39,606 bases of DNA, from assembly GCA_040752515.1 (NCBI GenBank), contig JBFMGQ010000030.1, positions 1 through 39,606 of the forward strand. The letters are read 5' to 3'. The notes below the pieces were generated by a model. That model was not told the DNA's origin and searched no databases. It was given only the letters and a program-made list of their open reading frames with translations. Both the position numbers and the translations under genes were made by a program. Every line of letters begins with the position of its first letter. Within the stretch, counting starts at the first letter, position 1. Positions 24,502 through 32,559 of this stretch are shown piece by piece. This DNA comes from Tenuifilum sp040752515. Its GTDB lineage: Bacteria > Bacteroidota > Bacteroidia > Bacteroidales > Tenuifilaceae.

Positions 24502-24533
24502 GCAAATGCCGAAAGTATTGTAACCTTCGGCAT
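24502..24533 (-). terminator. Hairpin between uppS and bamA
   Basis: An 8-bp perfect stem (ATGCCGAA 24506-24513 with TTCGGCAT 24526-24533) has a 12-nt loop and is followed on the minus strand by TTGCTTTG. The T run is interrupted, so it may be a weak terminator or an attenuator that splits uppS from bamA. Confidence 0.45.
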
Positions 24534-24591
24534 CAAAAATATGATTTTATATTGCCAAACGCCAATAACGATTGTTAAAAATTACGAACGG

Positions 24592-25329
24592 TTAAAGTTG
24601 CTCGCTGGTTTTGCCAAAACGGCGTTCGCGTTTCTGGTAATCGATTATTGCCTTGAAAAAGTCATCTTTGGTAAAATCGGGCCAAAGAACCGGAGTAAAG
24701 TAAAGCTCGGTATAGGCTAATTGCCAGAGTAGGAAGTTGCTTAGGCGAAGCTCGCCGCTTGTGCGAATTAGTAAGGCAGGGTCGGGAATATTTGCCGTAT
24801 ATAGATAGTCCGAAATGGTTTCGGGGGTAATTTGTTCGGCCGACAATTTTCCTTGTTGGGCGTCAATAGCAATTTTTTTGACTGCTTCAGTAATTTCAAG
24901 GCGCGAACCATAGTTTAATGCCAGAACGGTTGTTATTGTAGTGCAGCTGGCTGTGCGGACAATAACATCATTAAGTTTGCGCTGAACATCAGGTGGCAAC
25001 ATGGATCGGTCGCCAATGGTCAATACGCGAATCCCGTTTTTAAGAAGCGTTTCCATTTCGGAGTTTATGGTATCCACCAGCAAGCCCATAAGGGCATCTA
25101 CCTCCGATTTAGGACGGTTCCAGTTCTCGGTGGAAAAAGCGTAAAGTGTAAGGTACTTAACACCAATTTCGCCCGCGGCCTCAGTGGCAGCCTTAACTGC
25201 CTTCACACCATTCTTATGCCCGAAAATACGCTGATTACCACGTTGCTTTGCCCAGCGTCCATTTCCATCCATAATAATGGCAACGTGCTCAGGTACTCGA
25301 TTCCTGTCAATTTGATCGATAAGCGACAT
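24592..25329 (-). CDS. uppS: Isoprenyl transferase (undecaprenyl diphosphate synthase)
   Basis: A 245-residue cis-prenyltransferase that makes the C55 lipid carrier for peptidoglycan and other glycans. AIIMDGNGRWAKQRG carries the catalytic Asp21. GHKNGVKAVK, LYAFSTENWNRP and the C-terminal LLIRTSGELRLSNFLLWQ with AYTELYF are complete family blocks. It starts 4 nt after the DUF6089-like gene and is in the same operon. Confidence 0.97.
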   Translation of the reverse strand: MSLIDQIDRNRVPEHVAIIMDGNGRWAKQRGNQRIFGHKNGVKAVKAATEAAGEIGVKYLTLYAFSTENWNRPKSEVDALMGLLVDTINSEMETLLKNGIRVLTIGDRSMLPPDVQRKLNDVIVRTASCTTITTVLALNYGSRLEITEAVKKIAIDAQQGKLSAEQITPETISDYLYTANIPDPALLIRTSGELRLSNFLLWQLAYTELYFTPVLWPDFTKDDFFKAIIDYQKRERRFGKTSEQL

Positions 25330-25333
25330 ATCA

Positions 25334-25984
25334 CTATTTATAAGCAGGGCAAATATAGCTGTTATTTGGGATACGGTAGGTATAAATCAGTCCGATAAAC
25401 GAAAACCAATCGTTATTATGTAAAAAAGGTTTACGGCCATCATTTGGTGAGCTGTAATCGTCAATTTTATCGTTAAAAGTTTTATGAAATCGCCATTCCA
25501 AAGCAAAGGTATGCCTTTGGCCCGGGGTAAATTTTAAACCTCCTCCGAATGGTATATGAAAAATAAGCGAGGTGCCCATTTGGGCAATGCCAACGCCGGC
25601 ATTAACATATGGTGAGAGTTTTGCTTTACGCGAATTGGTTGGATTTAAGGGGAAAAAGTTGAACTCTCCCATTGCTTCGGCACCAATTATGTTTTTTGAA
25701 AAGCTAATACCCGGATCGGGTATTATGCTTGACGAGGATGACGTTCCGCTTACCGTGGCGTAAATAGCCGATGCCCTAATGGAGTAGTTCTGGTTGATAT
25801 TGTACCTGAAAATTACACCCATTCCAAACGATGGGCTATAGAGAGGCATTACCTCGTTAAATTCACCGTAGTAGTAGGTTGCTCCAGCCTGGATCCCAAA
25901 ATCACGTTTATCCTGAGCTATTACATCAAATTGGGTCATGCCAATCAGGATAACACTGAGCAAAATTCGATGTGTAGTATTCAT
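25334..25984 (-). CDS. DUF6089-like outer-membrane beta-barrel protein
   Basis: About 216 residues from the ATG at 25984, with a signal peptide ending DVIAQ. The body shows alternating beta-strand blocks (DFGIQAGATYYYGEFNEV, FGMGVIFRYNINQNYSIRA, SPYVNAGVGIAQMG), typical of the small barrels placed before uppS/bamA in Bacteroidota. The ATG shares one base with the stop of the upstream gene (TAATG); a TTG four codons earlier is less likely. Its position suggests a role linked to outer-membrane assembly, but no function is established to my knowledge. Confidence 0.78.
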   Translation of the reverse strand: MNTTHRILLSVILIGMTQFDVIAQDKRDFGIQAGATYYYGEFNEVMPLYSPSFGMGVIFRYNINQNYSIRASAIYATVSGTSSSSSIIPDPGISFSKNIIGAEAMGEFNFFPLNPTNSRKAKLSPYVNAGVGIAQMGTSLIFHIPFGGGLKFTPGQRHTFALEWRFHKTFNDKIDDYSSPNDGRKPFLHNNDWFSFIGLIYTYRIPNNSYICPAYK

Positions 25985-26763
25985 TAAAATCGCCAAAATG
26001 AACGTTTAAGTAATTTTTGGTAGGGGATTTTGTAGTAAACGTTAAAGTTAATGGTATAGTACATATCGTTATGGTTTGAGTAAACCGACGAAAATGCATC
26101 GAGATAATCGGTTGTAACGTATCGGCCTCCAAGTTCAACGCCAAGTTGAAACCTGGGGTAGAACTCATACTTAACGCCTATACCTACTGGAATAACCAGA
26201 GCGAAATACTTTGAATCGTCAACCTCAGGTTTGCTAAAGCCGGGGGGCGGTGTTCTGGATAGCAATTTATCGTTAGGGGTAGCGCTAAAAAATAATCCCC
26301 CAGCACCTATGAAAGCGTAAAGGCTGAAAGGTTTATTGATATGGCGCAATCCTCCCCTGAAATCCATAATCCGGTAATAGTAATTCTGATGGCTTTCGGG
26401 TATAATGAAGTATATTCCTTTTACTGTAAGTTCAGAGCAAAAAGTTGAAAACCGATAGCCCCTTGAGCTGTAGTATGAACCTTCATCGGTGTTGCCCAGG
26501 AAACCCGTATTTAAACTGGCCTGTACCGATATTAAAGGGTTTATTTTGTATCCAATTCCACCCCCAAAACCACCCCGCAAAGCTCTAATTCTAACGTCTT
26601 TAATACTGGTGATGATATTGGTGTTAGCAGAGTTGCCCACATCGCCAAAGTAATGGTTTACAGGCAACCCTATAAAAACCTCCACCCGGTTTTGCTTCCA
26701 GATTTGAGCCTGTACAACCAAACTTACCATTAAACCTGCTATCAAACTTATTATCCTGCGCAT
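25984..26763 (-). CDS. Outer-membrane beta-barrel protein related to the DUF6089 group
   Basis: A 259-residue protein with a signal peptide (MRRIISLIAGLMVSLVVQAQ). Strand-like repeats follow: RVEVFIGLPVNHYFGDVG, FGGGIGYKINPLISVQASL, FSLYAFIGAGGLFF and FYPRFQLGVELGGRYVTTDYLDAF. It resembles its downstream neighbour in layout and is translationally coupled to it by a 1-nt overlap, so the pair probably arose by duplication. It is the first gene of this barrel-barrel-uppS unit, with a perfect -7 box 20 nt upstream. Confidence 0.75.
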   Translation of the reverse strand: MRRIISLIAGLMVSLVVQAQIWKQNRVEVFIGLPVNHYFGDVGNSANTNIITSIKDVRIRALRGGFGGGIGYKINPLISVQASLNTGFLGNTDEGSYYSSRGYRFSTFCSELTVKGIYFIIPESHQNYYYRIMDFRGGLRHINKPFSLYAFIGAGGLFFSATPNDKLLSRTPPPGFSKPEVDDSKYFALVIPVGIGVKYEFYPRFQLGVELGGRYVTTDYLDAFSSVYSNHNDMYYTINFNVYYKIPYQKLLKRSFWRF

Positions 26764-26783
26764 GGAAAATATTTTTCAGCACT

Positions 26784-26791
26784 CAAATATA
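26784..26791 (-). promoter_or_regulatory. -7 element of the barrel-barrel-uppS operon
   Basis: The minus strand reads TATATTTG, an exact TAnnTTTG match, with a predicted start about 14 nt before the ATG at 26763. The -33 region is AT-rich without a clear TTG. Confidence 0.45.
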
Positions 26792-26849
26792 ATAATTATT
26801 TATTCATTCATTTAAAACGATTTATAACACCTTTTTGTTTCATTTAGGC

Positions 26850-27725
26850 TCAATTCCTTTTATCCATTCCCCAAAGTAATTTGCTCCTTATCGTTCTGTA
26901 AAAAGTTGTTCCCTTCAGGCAAATAACGTTGGCTTTAAACGGTGCTTTTTTGAGCAGGAGTCTAACTGGCTGAGGCACTCGAATATTCCTTGAATCCAAC
27001 GAAACTATCAGTTCCTCGTTCCTTCCCGTAACCTCAAGTTCAATTATGCTATCATCGGGGATCACCAGGGGGCGAACAGTTAAATGGTGGGGTGCAATGG
27101 CCGAAAGGACAAAGGCCGATAGGTTTGGATTTAATATTGGCCCCCCAACACTGAGTGAGTATGCGGTTGAACCAGTGGGTGTCGCTATGATTAGCCCATC
27201 GGCCCAGTAGGTACTCAGGTAGTCACCGTTGATGTATGTATTTACATGGAGTAAACCTGATACCGAGTTGCGGACAACCATGTCGTTAAGGGCATATGGG
27301 AATGGGTCAAAAAGTTGGTTGTCGCTAAAAAGCTGTAGCATACTCCGCTTCTCGATAGAGTACTTTGAGGCCATTAGCAAGTCGATTGAGTTATCAATTT
27401 CGGGGATTGATGTTGTTGCCAAAAACCCCAATCGGCCCAGGTTAATACCCATTATGGGTATTTCGGCATCTTGAACAAGGGCAATTGAATCGAGGAAAGT
27501 GCCATCGCCACCAAGGCTAATCATTACATCGGTATTCTTAAGTTCCTGAGGCGATTTGAAAGTGCCACTAATGCTGGGTGTAAACGATAGGTTATTTTTG
27601 ATGTAATCGAGCAGCGGAAGGTAAATAATAACATCAACCTGGTATTTTTCGAGAGCTGCAAAAAGATTACGCGTTGCCTCCGCAAACTCTGCATCTATTT
27701 TTTTCCCGTAAACTGCTACTGTCAT
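26850..27725 (-). CDS. nadK: NAD kinase
   Basis: A 291-residue enzyme that makes NADP from NAD and ATP. The diagnostic GGDGTFLDS motif with catalytic Asp is present. MGINLGRLGFLAT, ALNDMVVRN and the PTGSTAYSLSVGGPI block also fit. The C terminus contains HHLTVRPLVIPD. It lies 4 nt downstream of a CBS-domain gene, a frequent pairing in Bacteroidota. Confidence 0.96.
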   Translation of the reverse strand: MTVAVYGKKIDAEFAEATRNLFAALEKYQVDVIIYLPLLDYIKNNLSFTPSISGTFKSPQELKNTDVMISLGGDGTFLDSIALVQDAEIPIMGINLGRLGFLATTSIPEIDNSIDLLMASKYSIEKRSMLQLFSDNQLFDPFPYALNDMVVRNSVSGLLHVNTYINGDYLSTYWADGLIIATPTGSTAYSLSVGGPILNPNLSAFVLSAIAPHHLTVRPLVIPDDSIIELEVTGRNEELIVSLDSRNIRVPQPVRLLLKKAPFKANVICLKGTTFYRTIRSKLLWGMDKRN

Positions 27726-27729
27726 TGGT

Positions 27730-28395
27730 TTATATGTCCAAAAATTTAAATAGATAGTTTAACCTGTCGTTAAGCATGTCGCTTTCGTCATCCTGCTTCA
27801 TGTAGGCTCCCAGTACGTTGTAGTTATAACGCAGAAAGGTCTGTTTTATTGAGGTAACGTCGGTAACGTTGAGCTTGAGAGTCAATTCCATTTGGGTTGA
27901 GTTAGGGTGGGAGGTTACAAAGGCAGCAAGTATCTTTGCATCGTTTCCTTCCACTATCTGGCAGATCTGCGATAAACTATAATCGTTAATGTTCATCTCA
28001 ATTACCAACACGCTGCCTTTGTGTCTAAGAGCGGAGAGTTCGGCAAAGTAATGCAAAAGTTCCATTAAGGTAATCACTCCCAGGTAGTTTTTGGAGTAAT
28101 CGAGCACTGGAACCAGCGATAGCTTTAGGCGCGATAGCACTTCCATTACCTCAAACACATGCTGGTCTTCGATTACGTATGGGCGCAACAACGAAAGCTG
28201 ATGGTTGCCAAGGGGTTCTTCGGGCATGTTAAGGTCATATATATCGTTTTCCGATATTAGGCCAAGGAATTCCTTATCGTTAACAATAGGGAGATGTGAC
28301 ACCTTGAAAATGTCCATCCAGTTCAAAGCCGTTATCCCCGTATCGGAAGTTTTGAGTGGAGGAATAACATCCGAAATCATATCCTTGGCTACCAT
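27730..28395 (-). CDS. CBS-domain protein
   Basis: A 221-residue soluble protein with two CBS modules in the first 125 residues (MISDVIPPLKTSDTG... FLGLISENDIYDL, then VIEDQHVFEVMEVLSRLKLSLVPVLD... YLGVITLMELL). An ACT-like C-terminal part follows, with the VLVIEMNINDYSLSQICQIVEG and LTLKLNVTDVTSIKQTF blocks. CBS pairs bind adenine nucleotides. Its coupling to nadK suggests sensing of ATP/AMP/NAD to tune NADP formation, which is inference. It is divergent from pdxJ with a shared promoter region. Confidence 0.88.
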   Translation of the reverse strand: MVAKDMISDVIPPLKTSDTGITALNWMDIFKVSHLPIVNDKEFLGLISENDIYDLNMPEEPLGNHQLSLLRPYVIEDQHVFEVMEVLSRLKLSLVPVLDYSKNYLGVITLMELLHYFAELSALRHKGSVLVIEMNINDYSLSQICQIVEGNDAKILAAFVTSHPNSTQMELTLKLNVTDVTSIKQTFLRYNYNVLGAYMKQDDESDMLNDRLNYLFKFLDI

Positions 28396-28414
28396 AAATT
28401 CACTAAAAAACGAT

Positions 28415-28432
28415 TACTTTTGTACAAAGTTA
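28415..28432. promoter_or_regulatory. Back-to-back -7 boxes, pdxJ (+) and CBS-nadK (-)
   Basis: TACTTTTG at 28415-28422 on the plus strand and TAACTTTG at 28432-28425 on the minus strand both match TAnnTTTG exactly and are separated by two bases. They should serve pdxJ and the CBS-nadK operon. -33 elements are not clear on either side. Confidence 0.5.
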
Positions 28433-28448
28433 AACTAATTTGATTGCA

Positions 28449-29165
28449 ATGACACGCCTAAGTGTAAATATAAACAAAATTGCCACCCTGCGCAATGCTC
28501 GGGGTGGAAATATTCCCAATGTGCTTAAAGCCGCCATCGACTGTGAGCGTTTTGGAGCTCAAGGTATAACCGTTCACCCTCGCCCCGACGAGCGTCATAT
28601 CCGTTATCAAGATGTACGTGAAATCCGCCCGGTAATAACCACAGAGTTTAACATTGAGGGTTACCCCTCGGAGTCGTTCATTGAGCTCGTACTTAGCGTT
28701 GTTCCTCACCAGGTTACTTTGGTGCCCGACCCACCCAATGCTCTTACTTCCAGTACCGGCTGGGATACCGTTGCCAATAAAGATTTTCTCAAAAAGGTGA
28801 TTGCCCGCTTTCAGGAGCATGGGATACGCACCTCCATTTTTGTTAATGCCGATCCCGAAATGGTAAAACATGCTGCCGATACCGGAACAAACCGGGTTGA
28901 ACTGTACACTGAGCCTTACGCTACCCATTTCCCTGAAAATCCCCAAAAGGCTATAGAGCCTTTTGTAAAGGCTGCGGAAGTCGCCGTTCAAGTTGGGCTT
29001 GGACTAAATGCAGGGCATGATCTAAATCTCGATAACTTGAACTACTTTGCCCGCAACATTCCAAACCTGCTCGAGGTTTCGATAGGGCACGCTCTTATAT
29101 GCGATGCACTTTACTACGGGCTGGAAAATACCATTCAGATGTACCTTCGTCAGCTTCGTTTTTAA
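28449..29165 (+). CDS. pdxJ: Pyridoxine 5'-phosphate synthase
   Basis: A 238-residue TIM-barrel enzyme that joins 1-deoxy-D-xylulose 5-phosphate and 3-amino-2-oxopropyl phosphate in vitamin B6 synthesis. Family blocks include RLSVNINKIATLRNARGG, GITVHPRPDERHI, a Glu-containing EFNIEGYPS strand, and GLGLNAGHDLNLDN near the C terminus. A TTG start at 28440 would add three residues; ATG 28449 gives the usual N terminus. An alpha/beta hydrolase gene abuts its stop codon with no gap. Confidence 0.96.
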   Translation: MTRLSVNINKIATLRNARGGNIPNVLKAAIDCERFGAQGITVHPRPDERHIRYQDVREIRPVITTEFNIEGYPSESFIELVLSVVPHQVTLVPDPPNALTSSTGWDTVANKDFLKKVIARFQEHGIRTSIFVNADPEMVKHAADTGTNRVELYTEPYATHFPENPQKAIEPFVKAAEVAVQVGLGLNAGHDLNLDNLNYFARNIPNLLEVSIGHALICDALYYGLENTIQMYLRQLRF

Positions 29166-29960
29166 ATGGAACTCTTTTACCGACAATTTGGCCAAGGAAA
29201 ACCCTTGGTTATACTTCACGGCCTTTACGGCTCGTCCGATAACTGGGTTACCATAGCCAAGCAACTCGAAAACGACTACTCGGTAATAATCCCCGATCAG
29301 CGAAATCATGGGCAAAGCCCCCATTCACAACATCATTCGTATCAGCTTTTAGTGGCCGATTTGCTTGAGCTAACCCAAAAGTTAAAACTTGATAGTTTTT
29401 ACCTGATGGGCCACTCAATGGGTGGGCGGGCTGCCATGCTTTTTCAATCGCAATATCCAATGATGGTGGAAAAGTTAATCGTGGTTGATGTTGCACCCTG
29501 GAGCTATAGCCCTGAAGATGAGTGGTTCCGTTCAGCGTATGCTGAACATATGCGTATTATTGAGGCTTTAAGGACAGTTCATCCTGAAAACATTACATCG
29601 CGAATAGAGGCCGATAGAATATTACAGAACAACCACCTCGACCAAAGGCTAAGGAATTTTTTACTAAAAAATCTTAAAAGGAAAGCCGAGGGTTTTGAGT
29701 GGTCTATAAACCTCAATGCCCTGGAAAACAATCTGGAGCATCTGTTACTTGGAGTTGAGGTTGACAAAACGTCGGCATCATTAGCCAATGTACTGTTTAT
29801 TCGCGGTGAGAGTTCAAACTATATTCCCGCTTTTCAGGTAAGTAGATTGAAGGAGTTTTTCCCTAAAAGCCAGGTAGTAAGCATTCCCAATGCAGGGCAT
29901 TGGGTACATGCTGAAAAACCCGAAATGTTTTTATCGGCCGTAAAGCGGTTTTTAGGCTAA
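29166..29960 (+). CDS. Alpha/beta-fold hydrolase
   Basis: A 264-residue YbfF-like esterase candidate. The oxyanion block ILHGLYGSSDNW is at about 17-28. The nucleophile elbow GHSMGG holds the Ser at about residue 81-82. The C-terminal NAGHWVHAEKP holds the catalytic His, and the acid is expected shortly before it. A DQRNHGQS segment is typical. The ATG directly follows the pdxJ TAA, so translation is likely coupled. The substrate is unknown. Its last four bases overlap the stop of the convergent exonuclease gene. Confidence 0.9.
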   Translation: MELFYRQFGQGKPLVILHGLYGSSDNWVTIAKQLENDYSVIIPDQRNHGQSPHSQHHSYQLLVADLLELTQKLKLDSFYLMGHSMGGRAAMLFQSQYPMMVEKLIVVDVAPWSYSPEDEWFRSAYAEHMRIIEALRTVHPENITSRIEADRILQNNHLDQRLRNFLLKNLKRKAEGFEWSINLNALENNLEHLLLGVEVDKTSASLANVLFIRGESSNYIPAFQVSRLKEFFPKSQVVSIPNAGHWVHAEKPEMFLSAVKRFLG

Positions 29961-30682
29961 ACCTCTGAACGGCTAACGTTTTCAGAAGGAATAATTGGGA
30001 AGCCGTTATACCTTAATAGTAGTTGCGCCACAGTAAGCACATCCTTCTCGCAATAGGTAACAATGCGGTTTAAGTCGTTCAGCTCATAGTAACACTTAGC
30101 CACCTCGCTTCCATCAATATCATCCTTTGGCGAGGGAATTCCAAAGATGTATGCCAGCAGGTTTAACGATGTGTAATGCTTAATATCGCCAAACTTCCAA
30201 AGTTCCATGGTATCGAGGAACTTAACTTCCCAGGGCTTTTTACCGGCAACGTTTAGGATATCGGGGATTTTAATACCATTAACAAGCATTCGGCGGGCAA
30301 TGTAAGGAAAATCGAATTCCTTACCGTTATGGGCGCAAAGGTTTAGATTTGGCTTACGGTTTGTAAAGCTATTGAGCATGTTGGCAAAGCCGATAAGCAG
30401 TTCGGCCTCATTATCCCCAAAGTACGATTTAACTCTGAAAGAGAAGTTGCCATTCGATGGGACGATTATACCTACGGATATGCAGATAATTTTACCAAAC
30501 TCGGCATAAATTCCTGCTCGTTCATATATACCCTCAGGGGTTTCATCGTTTCGGGCTATTGCTTTTGCTTTCCTATCCCAAAGCTTTTTGAATTCCACGG
30601 GCATTTGATTGTATTCCGGGTATTGCGGAACAGTTTCAATGTCGAGGAATAGGATTTCATCAAGTTTTACATCGGTGATCAT
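29957..30682 (-). CDS. Predicted 3'-5' exonuclease, PolB-like
   Basis: A 241-residue DnaQ-fold nuclease of the PolB-like predicted exonuclease family. The ExoI motif is DIETVP with Asp/Glu. NLCAHNGKEFDFPYIARRML holds the ExoII Asp. CEKDVLTVAQLLLRY holds the ExoIII Asp. No polymerase domain is attached. It is 2 nt downstream of udk and cotranscribed with it. The role is probably DNA repair or RNA/DNA processing, not established. Confidence 0.88.
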   Translation of the reverse strand: MITDVKLDEILFLDIETVPQYPEYNQMPVEFKKLWDRKAKAIARNDETPEGIYERAGIYAEFGKIICISVGIIVPSNGNFSFRVKSYFGDNEAELLIGFANMLNSFTNRKPNLNLCAHNGKEFDFPYIARRMLVNGIKIPDILNVAGKKPWEVKFLDTMELWKFGDIKHYTSLNLLAYIFGIPSPKDDIDGSEVAKCYYELNDLNRIVTYCEKDVLTVAQLLLRYNGFPIIPSENVSRSEV

Positions 30683-30684
30683 GG

Positions 30685-31308
30685 CTAAAGCAGATTATGC
30701 GAACGCAATGTTTTTTCGATAATAGAGGTTAGGATACTTATGGCAACCGAGTTGTTTCCACCTTGGGGAACAATGATATCGGCATAACGTTTGGTAGGCT
30801 CAATGAACTGCAGGTGCATGGGCTTTACCGTCTTTTCGTAGCGTTCAAGTACCTTGTTAACCGAACGACCACGTTCGACAATATCGCGAGCAATAACACG
30901 CGACAGCCTATCGTCGGCATCGGCATCAACAAAAACTTTGATATCCATAAGGTTCCTCAGTTCCTCGCAGGTGAAAATCAGAATCCCTTCAATAATTACC
31001 ACATGGCGTGGTTCAATCTTAATGGTTTCAGGTGCTCTGGCGCAAGTGAGGTATGAGTATATGGGTTGATCAATCGATTTTCCTGCTTTCAAATCTTTAA
31101 CATGTTGAACCAGTAGCTCAAACTCAATTGAATCGGGATGGTCAAAGTTCATTTCCTGGCGTTGTTCCAATGGCAAATGCGAGTTGTCGCGGTAGTACGA
31201 ATCCTGTGGAATGACAACCACTTCACCTTTGGGTAGCAGATCGATAATCTTATTTACCACGGTGGTCTTACCTGAGCCGGTACCCCCGGCAATACCTATT
31301 ATAAGCAT
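30685..31308 (-). CDS. udk: Uridine kinase
   Basis: A 207-residue P-loop kinase that phosphorylates uridine and cytidine for pyrimidine salvage. It has the Walker A motif GGTGSGKTTV at about 8-17, QDSYYRD, NFDHPDSIEF, VVIIEGILIF and the lid region RDIVERGRSV. The length is standard for Udk. It is first in the udk-exonuclease pair and divergent from manA with a shared promoter. A related but longer TGS-fused kinase occurs at 18218-19888. Confidence 0.96.
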   Translation of the reverse strand: MLIIGIAGGTGSGKTTVVNKIIDLLPKGEVVVIPQDSYYRDNSHLPLEQRQEMNFDHPDSIEFELLVQHVKDLKAGKSIDQPIYSYLTCARAPETIKIEPRHVVIIEGILIFTCEELRNLMDIKVFVDADADDRLSRVIARDIVERGRSVNKVLERYEKTVKPMHLQFIEPTKRYADIIVPQGGNNSVAISILTSIIEKTLRSHNLL

Positions 31309-31326
31309 TGTATCAACTTTATGTGT

Positions 31327-31342
31327 TACCTTTGCAAAAGTA
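31327..31342. promoter_or_regulatory. Abutting divergent -7 boxes, manA (+) and udk (-)
   Basis: TACCTTTG at 31327-31334 (plus) is directly followed by CAAAAGTA at 31335-31342, which is TACTTTTG on the minus strand. Both match TAnnTTTG exactly, forming a 16-bp near-palindrome. Predicted leaders are about 54 nt for manA and about 20 nt for udk. Confidence 0.5.
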
Positions 31343-31394
31343 GTAAAGCAAGTTAATTAATTAAATAGATTTTAACAAAAATAACCGGATAACG

Positions 31395-32384
31395 ATGAGC
31401 AATACACTATACCCATTGAAGTTTAAGCCCATTTTAAAGGAGAGAATTTGGGGTGGAACCAAGTTGCACAATATGATGGGCAAGCAATTCCCAAATCCGG
31501 CAGAGAGGTATGGCGAAAGCTGGGAAATTTCGGGTGTCGATGGAGATGTATCGGTTGTGCAGAACGGATTTCTGGCCGGGAACACATTGAATGAGCTGAT
31601 TGAGGTTTACATGGGTGACCTTGTGGGCGAAAGCCTTTACGAGAGGTTTGGCGAGGAGTTCCCTTTGCTCATCAAGCTGATTGATGCTTCCGAAACCCTT
31701 TCGATTCAAGTTCACCCCGATGATGAAACTGCTCGTGAACGCCATCATGCCTATGGCAAAACCGAAATGTGGTACATTATTGATGCTGAAAAAGATGCCC
31801 TTATTTACACCGGATTCGAAAACGATATTGCCCGCGAGGAGTACCTTCGGGCAGTAAAGGAAGGTAAGCTGGAGCGCTACCTGCACAAGGAAAAAGCAGT
31901 GCCCGGCGATGTGTTTTTCATACCAGCCGGAAGGGTTCATGCCATTGGCAAAGGAGTACTCTTAGCCGAAATACAGCAGACATCCGATATCACCTACCGA
32001 ATTTTTGACTGGAATAGGGTGGACAGTTCAGGCAAACCTCGAGACCTCCATACCGAACTCGCTGTCGATGTGATTGACTTCTCCAAGGTGCGCGACCCAA
32101 AGCTGCACCCACAGGATGAGGTTAATAAAACCAGTGAGTTGACCTCGTGTGACTACTTTACCGTAAACAGGTTAACATTTACAAACGCCATTCAGCGCGA
32201 TTACAATATGCTCGATTCCTTTGTCATTTACCTTTGCATCGAAGGTGAATGCAGTGTGGTTTACGAGTCGGGACATAGCGAAAGGTTATCAAAGGGCGAA
32301 ACCATCCTTTTGCCGGCTGAGCTGAAAGACATCATACTCCGGCCTCAAGGGAAATGCACCTTACTCGAAATTTACGTGAAGTAG
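31395..32384 (+). CDS. manA: Mannose-6-phosphate isomerase, class I
   Basis: A 329-residue zinc enzyme that interconverts mannose 6-phosphate and fructose 6-phosphate. The metal ligands are visible: Gln105 and His107 in IQVHPDD, Glu124 in GKTEMWY and His182 in GRVHAIGKG. The N-terminal block ERIWGGTKL is typical of the short bacterial form. The second cupin part ends LLPAELKDIILRPQG. No terminator is evident after it. Confidence 0.95.
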   Translation: MSNTLYPLKFKPILKERIWGGTKLHNMMGKQFPNPAERYGESWEISGVDGDVSVVQNGFLAGNTLNELIEVYMGDLVGESLYERFGEEFPLLIKLIDASETLSIQVHPDDETARERHHAYGKTEMWYIIDAEKDALIYTGFENDIAREEYLRAVKEGKLERYLHKEKAVPGDVFFIPAGRVHAIGKGVLLAEIQQTSDITYRIFDWNRVDSSGKPRDLHTELAVDVIDFSKVRDPKLHPQDEVNKTSELTSCDYFTVNRLTFTNAIQRDYNMLDSFVIYLCIEGECSVVYESGHSERLSKGETILLPAELKDIILRPQGKCTLLEIYVK

Positions 32385-32511
32385 GCATGAGTTTTGATAA
32401 ACAGATGTTCAACGCAGCAATAAATTCATTTGGTTCGTGAAACAAAAAAATCATTTTATCATTAATTTGCATGGTTTCGTAAAAAAAGAGGGTAAGTTTA
32501 TGTACTAAAAC

Positions 32512-32543
32512 TTTGCGGTATAAAAATTATTTACGTATCTTCA
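32512..32543 (+). promoter_or_regulatory. Candidate promoter of the SiaB-like gene
   Basis: TTTG at 32512-32515 lies 20 nt before TATCTTCA at 32536-32543, an imperfect -7 box. The predicted start is about 10-15 nt before the ATG at 32560. The 175-nt gap after manA shows no other clear feature. Confidence 0.3.
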
Positions 32544-32559
32544 ACTGATATTTTTACGG

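Noticed and set aside
28458..28991. Long minus-strand frame of 177 codons inside pdxJ
   Set aside because: pdxJ on the plus strand is complete and well conserved; the antisense frame is a codon-usage shadow.
31434..31940. Minus-strand frame of 168 codons inside manA
   Set aside because: It is antisense to an intact manA with all metal ligands, and has no independent support.
32387..32440. 17-codon frame after manA
   Set aside because: Too short, with no promoter, signal sequence or conservation argument.
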